A stretch of DNA of 64,000 nt from an uncultured Clostridium sp. GTDB taxonomy: Bacteria; Bacillota; Clostridia; TANB77; CAG-465. The notes under the pieces are model-generated. The model worked only from the letters and a program-made list of their open reading frames with translations. It was not told the DNA's origin and made no database searches. Within the stretch, counting starts at the first letter, position 1. The number at the start of each line of letters is the position of its first letter. Below are positions 18,012-26,576 of the stretch, one piece after another. The stretch is taken from the NCBI GenBank assembly GCA_947361355.1, contig CANAIR010000006.1, positions 1 through 64,000 on the forward strand. Reading direction: 5' to 3'. The position numbers were made by a program, and so were the translations under genes.

Positions 18012-19214
18012 ATGAATTTTAATGCTACAAGAGACTTTGCAAAAAAAACTACCACTCCTGAATTTTTTTTAGATGATCCAAATCCTTTAATTCGGGAAAG
18101 TCTTTTAACTAACCCTAATATCACTGAACAAATTTTAAATGAATTAATTGATGATCCAAGCATAAATATAAGGGAAAAATTAGCAAAAAAGTTTTTATAT
18201 AAAGCTTCTAGAGATACAAATTTTCGTGTTAGATATGCCGTTTTAAAAGATAATCCAGAAGTTCCAGAAAACATTTTAAAATTGCTAGTTTGTGATGAAG
18301 ATGTACGCATTAGAAAAAAAGCAAGAGAACTTCTAAAAATTAATAAGGATTATGTGTATAGAAAAAATTTTGATGGAGAAATAACTATAAAACTTGTTAT
18401 TCCTAGTAAATTTAATGCAGTTTTAAAGCAAAATTTTCTTGATAATTTTTTATTATCACTTGAACAAATTATGCTTAGTATTGATAACAAGCAAGATGTT
18501 TTACTTGAAATAGTCGGAGATGATCCACTAATAGATCCTGAATTTTTTATTAAAGTTTTACATAAATTAAGAGATTTTTGTAGTATCTATAAATTTAACT
18601 CAATTTCATGTACTACTAATGGTATTTTTCTAAAAAAAGTTGCACCTTTTATGCGTGGAGTTATAAATCAAGTAAATATTTTAATAAATAATTATAATCA
18701 AGCAATACGTAGTGAAGAAATTTTAGAAACTTATTCACTCCCAGATAACGATTATAGAGAAATTGTTAGAATATTATTAGATAATGACATTTATGCCTCT
18801 GCAACAGCTATGATTGATAAAAAATTTTATAATTTTAAAAAGTTTAGGGATAAATTTATTAAATGGTGTAATGATATAGGTTTTGTTAGCCTAAAATTCA
18901 TTAACAATGTATACAAAAGTAAAAGTGAGAATATATTTTTAAAATATATGCAAGACTCACTAAAAGACGATAAGTTGTTCCTTATACAAAAAGAAAATAC
19001 AACCATTTTAAAATCTTGTCAATTATCAACAAAAGATGGATTTTTAGTATTTTTCTTAAAAGATGTTTTAGATACATATGAAGTTTCACCTGGATTAGAA
19101 TTTTTTGTACATGATGATGCCAAAGCATACGCTGACTTTAAAAAGAAAGTTCCTCTTGAAAATTATACATTTCCTATTGGCTATGTTTTTGACAACAAAA
19201 AGTTCATAGAATAA
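18012..19214 (+). CDS. HEAT-like (LRV) repeats fused to a radical-SAM-like domain without the cluster cysteines
   Basis: A 400-residue protein. Residues about 1-115 are helical repeats of the leucine-rich-variant/HEAT kind (DDPNPLIRESLLTNPN, DDPSINIREKLAKK, DTNFRVRYAVLKDNPEVPE, DEDVRIRKKA). From about 120 on, a TIM-barrel-like region shows radical-SAM landmarks: IKLVIPSK, the GGEP-like EIVGDDPLIDPEFF, the CTTNG loop and INQVNILINNY. The place where CxxxCxxC should follow IPSK has no cysteine at all. It is therefore probably a cluster-less relative with a binding or scaffold role. Own promoter and terminator. Function unknown. Confidence 0.7.
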   Translation: MNFNATRDFAKKTTTPEFFLDDPNPLIRESLLTNPNITEQILNELIDDPSINIREKLAKKFLYKASRDTNFRVRYAVLKDNPEVPENILKLLVCDEDVRIRKKARELLKINKDYVYRKNFDGEITIKLVIPSKFNAVLKQNFLDNFLLSLEQIMLSIDNKQDVLLEIVGDDPLIDPEFFIKVLHKLRDFCSIYKFNSISCTTNGIFLKKVAPFMRGVINQVNILINNYNQAIRSEEILETYSLPDNDYREIVRILLDNDIYASATAMIDKKFYNFKKFRDKFIKWCNDIGFVSLKFINNVYKSKSENIFLKYMQDSLKDDKLFLIQKENTTILKSCQLSTKDGFLVFFLKDVLDTYEVSPGLEFFVHDDAKAYADFKKKVPLENYTFPIGYVFDNKKFIE

Positions 19215-19219
19215 AAAAA

Positions 19220-19262
19220 AACTGCTGATAAATAGATTTAATTTTCTATTTATCAGCTTTTT
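19220..19262. terminator. bidirectional terminator
   Basis: GCTGATAAATAGA and TCTATTTATCAGC arms, flanked by A- and T-runs, between converging genes. Confidence 0.9.
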
Positions 19263-19271
19263 ATTTATTAA

Positions 19272-20363
19272 TTATATTTCATATTCTCTTTTTACCCTTT
19301 TTGTAATATTACACATTACTTCATATGGTATTGTATCAAGATATTTTGAAACTTCTTCAATATGCTTTACATCTTTAAAAATTGCTACTTCATCATATAG
19401 TTTGACATCTTTATCAATTTTTATCATTAACATATCCATACAAATATTACCTATAATTTTATATTCTTTATTATTAACAAAAACACTTCTCCCAGTATTT
19501 TTTCTAATTATTCCATCTGCATAACCAATTTGTACAATTCCTATAATTTCATCTTCACTTGCTTTATATGTGCTATCGTAACCTACATATTCACCTTTTT
19601 TTATTTTTTTTATTTGTACTACGCTACTATAGACACTAAAAGTTGATTTAAGATTTAAAGTTTTATCTTTTGTAAAACCATACATTATTATTCCAAGTCT
19701 ACAACCATTAACATATTCTAATTTATTATAACTACTTAAAGTTTCACTATTTGGTACATGTATTATTTTTACTTTTGATATATCAATACAATTAATCAAA
19801 TTTTCAAATTTAGTAAATTGTTGTTTTGTATATTCTTTATTTGAAGCACTACATATATGTGTAAAAATTCCTTCAACAAACAGACTATGTTTTTTTATCT
19901 TATTAAAAGTATTTTTTAGTTCAATTTCATCTTTTATACCTAGTCTATTCATTCCTGTATCAAGCTTTATATGTAATTTCAATTTTTTAAGTTTTTCATT
20001 TTTTATATTAAGCTCTAAAATACTATCCAAATATTCTTCTGAAACTATAGTAACAGAAATATTATTTATAATACATATATCTATATACTTAGGTTTTATA
20101 ACTCCTAAACAAAGTATTGGAATTTCTTTAAATTCTTCCCTAATTATTAATGCTTCTTCAAGGGAAGATACGCATAAATAATTCACACCACCATCTATTA
20201 TAGATTTTATTACTTTATTATCAAAGTGTCCATAACTATCGGCTTTTACTACTCCAAAATAATATTTATACATATTATATTTTAAAATAATTTTTAATAC
20301 GTTCTCCCTTATATTTTTTAAATTTATTTTAGCATATGTTTCTCTAAATCTTTCCAAATACAT
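19272..20363 (-). CDS. alr: alanine racemase
   Basis: PLP enzyme that makes D-alanine for peptidoglycan. About 363 residues: the TIM barrel with the PLP lysine in VVKADSYGH, the KLDTGMNRLGI signature and the C-terminal beta domain with the second catalytic tyrosine region GYDSTYKA. Length is normal. The ATG at 20363 is chosen; a GTG lies one codon earlier. It follows ligA by 14 bases. Confidence 0.95.
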   Translation of the reverse strand: MYLERFRETYAKINLKNIRENVLKIILKYNMYKYYFGVVKADSYGHFDNKVIKSIIDGGVNYLCVSSLEEALIIREEFKEIPILCLGVIKPKYIDICIINNISVTIVSEEYLDSILELNIKNEKLKKLKLHIKLDTGMNRLGIKDEIELKNTFNKIKKHSLFVEGIFTHICSASNKEYTKQQFTKFENLINCIDISKVKIIHVPNSETLSSYNKLEYVNGCRLGIIMYGFTKDKTLNLKSTFSVYSSVVQIKKIKKGEYVGYDSTYKASEDEIIGIVQIGYADGIIRKNTGRSVFVNNKEYKIIGNICMDMLMIKIDKDVKLYDEVAIFKDVKHIEEVSKYLDTIPYEVMCNITKRVKREYEI

Positions 20364-20377
20364 CACCTTTTTCTAAA

Positions 20378-22495
20378 TTAATCAGAATCTAATACTTTTT
20401 CTTTTTTTTCGACCATTTCTAATAGTTTATCGAGTGTTATTATCTCTACATCAAGTTCAGTAGCTTTCTTAAGTTTACTTCCAGCTTCCTCACCTGCTAC
20501 TAAAAAATTAGTTTTCTTAGAAACTGATGTGGAAAATTTACCTGAATTTTTTTCTATAATATTTGCTATTTCATCTCTTGTATAATTTTCAAAAGAACCT
20601 GTTATAACAAAAGTAAGTCCTTCAAAAATATCAGAATCTTTTTGGATTTTATTTCCCTTTAAATTAACTCCAGCTTTATCTAGTTTTTGTATTATTTCTT
20701 TTGTTTTTTCCTTTTCAAAAAACTCCACAATAGATTTTGACATTATCATTCCAAAATCATTCAAATAATTTAAATCTTCAATACTAGAATTCATTATATC
20801 ATAAATGCTATCATAATTTTCACTAAGTACTTTAGCAGCCTTTTTTCCTATATGTCTTATACCAAGTCCAAAAATCAACTTATCCAATGAATTTTGTTTA
20901 CTTTTGTTTATTGCCTCTATCAAATTTAAAGTAGATTTTGGTGCAAATCTTTCAAGCGAGATAATATCTTCATATGTTAAACTATATATATCAGAAATAT
21001 CTCTTAAAAAGCCAGCATCTATTAAACTTTCAACTACACTTTCTCCCATTCCATTAATATCCATACAATCTCTTGAAGCAAAATGAACAATACTTCTATA
21101 AGTTAATGCTGGACACTCACTATTTGTACATCTAAGTGCAACAATATCTTCCTCTTTTTCTAATTCTTCACCACAAACAGGACAAACTTTTGGTACTTCA
21201 TAAAGCATTTCTGTTCCATCTCTTTTTTCTTTTACTATTTCTACTACTTCAGGTATAACGTCTCCAGCTTTTTCAACAACCGCAATATCTCCAATCCTTA
21301 TATCTTTTTCTTCTATATAATCAAAATTATGAAGTGTAGTTTTAGATATTACAGAACCTGCTATCCTTACAGGATTTAATATAGCCATTGGAGTTACTTG
21401 ACCTGTTCTACCAACTTGTGTAACTATATCTAATATTTTAGTTTGTTTTTGTTCTGGAGGATACTTATATGCAACTGACCATTTAGGAACTTTCGCTGTT
21501 TTTCCCATTTCAGCTCTATATGCTATGTCATTTACATTTACTACTGCTCCATCAATATCGTAAGGTAAATTATCACGAAGCCTTCCTATTTCATCAATTG
21601 CACGCAAAACTTCATTTGCCCCCTTACAAACTTTCATATATTCTATTGTTTTTACACCTATACTATTTAGATAATGTAAGCTTTCAGTATCAGTTTTAAA
21701 AGTATTTCCCTTTAATATTGTAAATACAAATATACTTAAATTTCTAGAACCAACCAACTTTGGATCAAGTTGTCTAAGTGTACCAGCCGCTGCATTTCTT
21801 GGATTAGCCAAAAGCTGTTTTCCTTTTTGTAACAAATCTTCATTTATTTTCTCAAATTCACATCTTGGCAAATATACTTCACCTCTTATTTCCAAAGTAT
21901 CATTACTAGCCAATTTTTGTGGAATATCTTTTATCATTTTTATATTTTCAGTTACATCTTCACCTACGAAACCATCCCCACGAGTTGAAGCACGAACAAG
22001 GTTTCCCTCAACATACTCTAATGATACAGAAAGCCCATCAATTTTTGTTTCAACTACAAATTCCGTATCTTCTCCAAACTCATTCTTTACCTTATTTACA
22101 AAATCCTCTACTTCCTCAAAAGAAAAAACATCTTGCAAACTTTGCATTTGTACTTCATGTTTTACTTCGCTAAATCCCTTTTTAGTCCTTCCTCCTACCT
22201 TTTGAGTTGGCGAACCACTATCAACAAACTCTGGATTTTCATGTTCCAACATACGAAGTTTTAAAGTAAGTTTATCATAAGCATAATCCGATAAATCAGA
22301 ATTATCCTCCTCATAATATAACTTATTATAATGTTCAATTTGTTTTCTTAGAAACTTTATTTCTTCATATACTTCCTTTTTATCCTTACTTAAATCATTA
22401 ATATTTATTTCTTTTTTCTTTTTAGTCTTACTTGAATCATCTAAAACTACATTTCCAAATAAATCATACTGTACTTGTTCATTATTATCTTGCAT
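20378..22495 (-). CDS. ligA: NAD-dependent DNA ligase with an N-terminal clamp-binding-like motif
   Basis: Seals nicks in replication and repair using NAD+. About 705 residues from the ATG at 22495; the frame also opens at 22525. The domains are Ia and the adenylation domain with the catalytic lysine in ETKIDGLSV, an OB fold, the four-cysteine zinc finger (CPVCGEELEKEEDIVALRCTN split around the loop), helix-hairpin-helix repeats and a C-terminal BRCT domain (about 620-695). Upstream of domain Ia is an extra segment of about 40 residues with QYDLFGN near its start, which resembles the beta-clamp-binding consensus Q-x-[S/D]-L-F, then a lysine-rich linker. Confidence 0.95.
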   Translation of the reverse strand: MQDNNEQVQYDLFGNVVLDDSSKTKKKKEININDLSKDKKEVYEEIKFLRKQIEHYNKLYYEEDNSDLSDYAYDKLTLKLRMLEHENPEFVDSGSPTQKVGGRTKKGFSEVKHEVQMQSLQDVFSFEEVEDFVNKVKNEFGEDTEFVVETKIDGLSVSLEYVEGNLVRASTRGDGFVGEDVTENIKMIKDIPQKLASNDTLEIRGEVYLPRCEFEKINEDLLQKGKQLLANPRNAAAGTLRQLDPKLVGSRNLSIFVFTILKGNTFKTDTESLHYLNSIGVKTIEYMKVCKGANEVLRAIDEIGRLRDNLPYDIDGAVVNVNDIAYRAEMGKTAKVPKWSVAYKYPPEQKQTKILDIVTQVGRTGQVTPMAILNPVRIAGSVISKTTLHNFDYIEEKDIRIGDIAVVEKAGDVIPEVVEIVKEKRDGTEMLYEVPKVCPVCGEELEKEEDIVALRCTNSECPALTYRSIVHFASRDCMDINGMGESVVESLIDAGFLRDISDIYSLTYEDIISLERFAPKSTLNLIEAINKSKQNSLDKLIFGLGIRHIGKKAAKVLSENYDSIYDIMNSSIEDLNYLNDFGMIMSKSIVEFFEKEKTKEIIQKLDKAGVNLKGNKIQKDSDIFEGLTFVITGSFENYTRDEIANIIEKNSGKFSTSVSKKTNFLVAGEEAGSKLKKATELDVEIITLDKLLEMVEKKEKVLDSD

Positions 22496-22614
22496 ATACC
22501 TCTCACACCTTACCTTCACACACATATTTTAACTCATAAATATATTGTATATTTTACTATATATAAACATATTTTTCAAGGATAATATATGTCGATTTTT
22601 TGCACCTCCCACTT

Positions 22615-23263
22615 AGGGTTGGTTTTATAAAAAAATATTTTCTAATGTTATAATTATTTTTACAAAAAATATAAACCTAGAAAAAATATTTACTTTTTTT
22701 AGGTTTATACTTTTGCATTTAATATCCCTAATAACATTTATTTTATCATTTATTAGCATCTTTTTTCATTAAAAGTTCTTTAAACATATATCATTTTTTA
22801 GATATATTTTTCTATTATTTACAAATATAATAAGTGTTAATTGACATGCTTTTATTTAAAGTTACTTTTTAACTTTTAGACATGAAATATAATTACGTAT
22901 TGCTATTTACTAATACGATATTACATATTTATTTAATTTAAATTACTAGATTTTTTGATAAAACTTCTAGAAAAAAATTATTGATATAACATTCATATGT
23001 TCCCTATGGGTTGCTTTTGTGACATATCTATCTCTAGACTTCGAGCATACTTATATTCAAGCTACCACTCGCTTAGACTGTGTGCCCCACAGCATGATTT
23101 AAAATATGTCTATATTATATCACGCAAATTGCTCAAAATCAATAGATTTTTCAAACAATTGGTTGACAAAACACGACAATATTATACATATAAAAAAAGA
23201 TACAGACCACCAAAAATTCTGTACCTTTTTATACTCAAATATATTTTTTACAAAACCAACCCT
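22615..23263. mobile_element. short terminal-inverted-repeat element without a transposase (copy 1)
   Basis: Bounded by AGGGTTGGTTTTATAAAA on the left and its near-complement on the right. The right 430 bases are homologous to the right part of the longer element at 49141-50624. No coding frame is seen. It holds a strong hairpin (ATAAACCTA/TAGGTTTAT, about 22670-22708), the candidate small RNA and its promoter (23002-23142), and a hairpin with ACAGA/TCTGT arms next to the right end. It fills the 775-base gap between ligA and the gene at 23271 and looks like a non-autonomous derivative. Confidence 0.65.
23002..23107 (-). ncRNA. candidate structured small RNA of the inverted-repeat element (copy 1)
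   Basis: On the minus strand a TTGATT, 17-base spacer, TATAAT promoter (23114-23142) precedes a compact region that can fold. A 5' GACATAT can pair with a later ATATGTC, a CTGTG/CACAG hairpin is followed by a CGAG/CTCG stem with an inner CTT/AAG pair, and CCC-ATA-GGG closes the segment. The same roughly 95 bases are preserved in copy 2, with the promoter boxes and 17-base spacing kept while the spacer bases differ. No reading frame is shared. Not recognised as a known RNA family. Confidence 0.5.
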
Positions 23264-23270
23264 AGAGTGG

Positions 23271-24695
23271 CTACTTGATATATAGTTGTAAGCGTCCACC
23301 TACATTACCATTAGTATAATTTAAACTATGGTGAAGTCGACTTGATACTGGGCATTTAAGACCTGTATTCAAATAACTTCCTCCTCGACCTGCACGATAA
23401 GAAGACTGATATGACTCCATCGTCCACTCCCACACATTTCCAGCTATATCATATATATTATTTAATAAATATTCATCTTTACTTCCAGTTGGTATTGTAC
23501 CACTTGTATCATAATTACCATGTCCACTACTATCTTTTTCTATTCCTGTATTATTTTTCTTTAAAAATCTTACAGTTTCATCAAAACATACTACATATAC
23601 TAATGTTGATACAACGCTACCTTTTGTAGCATCCGTTTCTTTGTATATTGACCTTGCCTTTTCTACTATTCCACCGTTTAGGTCACTCATACTATTTCCC
23701 CAATTTATATCAACCCACGGATCTTTATTTTTCTTACTTTGTACATTATTACTTCCATCATTACTTATTTCATATCTTCCAATATAAAATCCATGATATT
23801 CTTTAACACTTTCTATAACCTTATTATATTCATCCATTTCATCTTGACTTGCTGTTATTCCACCATAATTAAAAGGCTCACTAAAATCTTCAAATAATCT
23901 GTCTGTTTGTAAATTTCCATCTTTATTATATCCTTGTTCTCTTACAAATGTACTCATATTTTCTACTGGTACCCATACAAATTGATTTCCTGTATCACCT
24001 ATATCGTTTGCTACATCTGATATTACTAAACCATTTTGTATATTTTCTTTTCCTGGCACTATTGCAAAATCTATTGGTATTATTGCTATATCTCCATTAG
24101 AATCTGTATATTGTTTTACACTTTCTGCCACTTTTTCTCCTACTGTCACTTCTTCATATTCTGCTATTTGTTCTCCTTCTCCATATTTTATTCCACCTAT
24201 ATTTACTGATATTAGTCCTTGTTCATCAACATACCATTTTGTTTCATTACCATACAGTGGTAATTTTTTTCCTGTATAATACGTTGTTCCTTCATTTTTT
24301 CCTTCTTCAAACCTTATTTTACCTTCTAATATTGTACTTCCATTATTTCCACTTATTTTGTATTTTGCTACTCCTACTGTTTTTTTTACACCTGTAGTTA
24401 TACTATTTAACTGCTTAGCATCTATTTGTACTACATCTTGGTTTTATGCCATTATTTTTCCTAATGTATTTGTAAATATTGCTTGCATATTTGCTACATC
24501 ACTGTTTATTCTTGCTTTATTTGCCTCTACCATTGGGTTATTATTTTGTAGTGAAATAATTACTGCCGCTGCTAAGATTATAACTACTATTATCGTTATT
24601 ACTAATACAATTAACGATATTCCTCCATAAGGGTTGGTTTTATAAAAAAGTTTTTGTATCCTTTTTTTACCCACTTTTTCTTTCCTTTTTTTCAT
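23271..24695 (-). pseudogene. surface protein with prepilin-like leader and formylglycine-generating-enzyme (C-lectin) fold, broken by one in-frame TAA
   Basis: One continuous frame of about 475 codons interrupted only by TAA at 24444-24446. Before the stop is a leader, a GGISLIVLVI-type hydrophobic helix and a pilin-like helical stretch ending KIMA. After it the frame continues with NQDVVQID, a YGEGEQIAEYEE linker and an FGE-sulfatase domain (FVWVPVE, GFYIGRYEIS, DIAGNVWEWT, GRGGSY, ending QLYIK). The intact paralogue at 32231 reads GAA (MAESQDV) where this has TAA. The C-terminus has the layout of a DGR variable region but shows no nucleotide match to the template at 30659. The start is the ATG eight bases after AGAGG. 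Confidence 0.8.
24628..24652. repeat. third copy of the element terminal repeat, inside the leader of the gene at 23271
   Basis: AAGGGTTGGTTTTATAAAAA occurs here in the same orientation as the left ends at 22615 and 49141. Read on the minus strand it encodes LFYKTNPY, directly before the GGIS of the prepilin-like leader. So an element end has become part of the coding sequence. Confidence 0.75.
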
Positions 24696-24896
24696 ATTTT
24701 TCACCTCTTATTTTTACTTATCTTTTATTATTTTTTCCTTTATTTTATATTCTATAATATTATTTTTAATTAGTCGTTGGAAATTTGTTCCAATTTTAAA
24801 ATTTGATATTAAATTTTTCACTATTTTCTAATTGTAACCTTATTATTTCATTTGTATTACATTTTTCCATCTTTTATATTACAATAAAAAAATACA

Positions 24897-24937
24897 CAAA
24901 ACTTAGCTAAAAGAATTCATCTCCTTTAACTAAGTCT
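24897..24937 (-). terminator. terminator of the FxLYD gene
   Basis: ACTTAGTTAAA and TTTTAGCTAAGT arms followed by a T-rich tract on the minus strand. The same kind of hairpin lies just inside the left end of the element at 49141 (about 49208-49250), so it may be element-derived. The rest of 24705-25075 holds no gene. Confidence 0.6.
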
Positions 24938-24961
24938 TTATAATTATTTTAATTTACATTT

Positions 24962-25078
24962 TTTACAAAATTTGTATAACAAACTAGTGCTTTCTTATGT
25001 TCATAACACTTGTGTGTGTGTGTGTGTGTGTGTGTAGTTTTATCATATCTACCTCTCCTTTTGTTTACATATTTTTTA
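24962..25078. repeat. dispersed intergenic repeat, copy A, with a TG microsatellite
   Basis: A TACAAAATTTGTA-like palindrome, a TTATGTTCATAACAC segment and a TTTGTTTACATATTTTTTAT end. The same order of blocks recurs at 33785-33882 and 58930-58994. This copy carries a run of about 12 TG units at 25011-25034, where copy B has only TGTATGTA. Confidence 0.6.
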
Positions 25079-25681
25079 TTGTCCTAATTTTATTTCACAG
25101 TCGTACGCATTAGATAAATCAGAAGTTGTAGTTGCATCTATTTCTAAAGAATCTCCAACTTTAATATCACCTAAATATGAATCTAATTTATCATATTCAC
25201 TTCCATCTTCATTTTTAAATATAATTACAACTTTTTGACCTTTAAAATCAGTCGAAGATGTATTTTCTACTGTTGCAACAAAATTAGTAACTCCTCCACT
25301 TGCTTTAAGTTTTATATTCTTTACTTTCATTCCATTAAATTCTTTTTCTTGTGCTAAAGCTTTGGAATTATTTTCTTTAACTTTTCCTTTTATAACAACA
25401 TTCTTCTTATTATTATAATCAATTTGTCCACTTGAAAGGATTTCTTCTTCATTTTGATTATTTTCTGATTGCACATTTCCATTTGAAGTGTTTCCGTCTG
25501 TATTATTATTTTCTTTTCCACTTCCTAGTACAACAAAACAAGCAATAATAGCTATAATTATAACTGCTATAATTGTTATAAATACAATTCTATCTCTTTT
25601 TTTCATATCAATTTTTTTATTTTTAGTATCACTTTTAACAGTACTTTTTTTATTTTTCATATCAACCTTTTTTTCACTCAT
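25076..25681 (-). CDS. membrane-anchored FxLYD-domain protein
   Basis: A 201-residue protein with a lysine-rich cytoplasmic N-terminus, one transmembrane helix (about 32-53), an Asn/Glu-rich linker and an outside beta-sandwich domain (about 105-200). That domain has the FxLYD-like pattern VKNIKLKASGGVTNFVATVENTSS...FKG, then V.IIFKNEDG.EYD and a GDIKVGDSLEID segment. AGGAGG precedes the ATG. It is an envelope protein of unknown role. The stop lies inside the dispersed repeat. Confidence 0.75.
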   Translation of the reverse strand: MSEKKVDMKNKKSTVKSDTKNKKIDMKKRDRIVFITIIAVIIIAIIACFVVLGSGKENNNTDGNTSNGNVQSENNQNEEEILSSGQIDYNNKKNVVIKGKVKENNSKALAQEKEFNGMKVKNIKLKASGGVTNFVATVENTSSTDFKGQKVVIIFKNEDGSEYDKLDSYLGDIKVGDSLEIDATTTSDLSNAYDCEIKLGQ

Positions 25682-25757
25682 TTTAGTTCCTCCTTAAATA
25701 TTTTATATAAATAATTATATTATATAATTTTAACATTTTCAATATTTTTATTCATTA

Positions 25758-25786
25758 TTGCAAAAAAATATTTATTATGCTAAAAT
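25758..25786 (+). promoter_or_regulatory. sigma-A-type promoter of ttcA
   Basis: TTGCAA, a 17-base spacer and TAAAAT, 25 bases before the ttcA start. Confidence 0.55.
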
Positions 25787-25810
25787 ATATTAATAAAAAG
25801 GAGAAAATAT

Positions 25811-26557
25811 ATGTTACAAACTATAACTGGACAAGCAAGACGTGCTATAGATGATTATAATATGATTGATGAGGGAGACAAAATTGCAATTGGTTTATCT
25901 GGTGGAAAAGATAGCCTTACTCTTTTGCATGCACTATATAATTTAAAAAGATATTATCCTAAAAAGTTTGATATAATGGCAATAACTATACACCCTGGAA
26001 GTGATACTTTTAAAACTGATGAATTAGAAAAACTATGTAAAAATTTAAATATTGAATATATAGTTTATAATTCAAATATTACCCAAGTTGTATTTGATAT
26101 AAGAAAAGAAAAAAATCCTTGTTCATTATGTGCCAATATGAGACGTGGAATGTTAAATAGTATAGCAATTGAAAATGGTTGTACTAAAATTGCACTTGGA
26201 CATCATAGTGATGATGTAATAGAAACTTTTTTAATGAGTATATTTTTAAATGGTAAAATACATACTTTCTCACCTGTTACCTATCTAAGCAGAAGTGATG
26301 TAAAAGTTATACGACCATTTATTTATGTAAGTGAAAAAGATATTAAAGCGCTTGCAAGAAAACTAAAATTTCCTGTTGTTGGAAAATGTTGTCCAATGGA
26401 TGGTTATTCAAAAAGAGAATATATGAAAGATTTAATCAAAAACTTAAATCATGATATTCCAAAATTAAAAGCAAATTTAATTGGTGCAATAAAAAGGTCA
26501 AATATACAAGGATGGGAAAAAATAATTGATAATGAAAAAGAACAAAATAAGGAATAA
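25811..26557 (+). CDS. ttcA: TtcA/TilS-family tRNA-modifying PP-loop ATPase
   Basis: ATP-pyrophosphatase of the TtcA group, which 2-thiolates cytidine 32 of tRNAs. The 248 residues carry the PP-loop SGGKDS near residue 30, a CSLC pair near residue 102 that would bind the iron-sulfur cluster, LGHHSDDVIET, and a further cysteine pair in GKCCPMDG. Length and cysteine layout match TtcA rather than TilS. Single-gene unit with its own promoter. Exact target base is inferred from the family. Confidence 0.85.
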   Translation: MLQTITGQARRAIDDYNMIDEGDKIAIGLSGGKDSLTLLHALYNLKRYYPKKFDIMAITIHPGSDTFKTDELEKLCKNLNIEYIVYNSNITQVVFDIRKEKNPCSLCANMRRGMLNSIAIENGCTKIALGHHSDDVIETFLMSIFLNGKIHTFSPVTYLSRSDVKVIRPFIYVSEKDIKALARKLKFPVVGKCCPMDGYSKREYMKDLIKNLNHDIPKLKANLIGAIKRSNIQGWEKIIDNEKEQNKE

Positions 26558-26575
26558 ACCTTACTTTGTTCTCTT
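26538..26575. terminator. terminator overlapping the ttcA 3' end
   Basis: GAACAAAATAAGG and CCTTACTTTGTTC arms followed by CTTTTT. The left arm is inside the last codons of ttcA. It probably also serves the converging gene at 26577. Confidence 0.8.
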
Positions 26576-26576
26576 T

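Noticed and set aside
23271-23400. End of the sister FGE gene as a second variable region of the same template
   Set aside because: Only the protein fold is shared; the bases do not align with the template.
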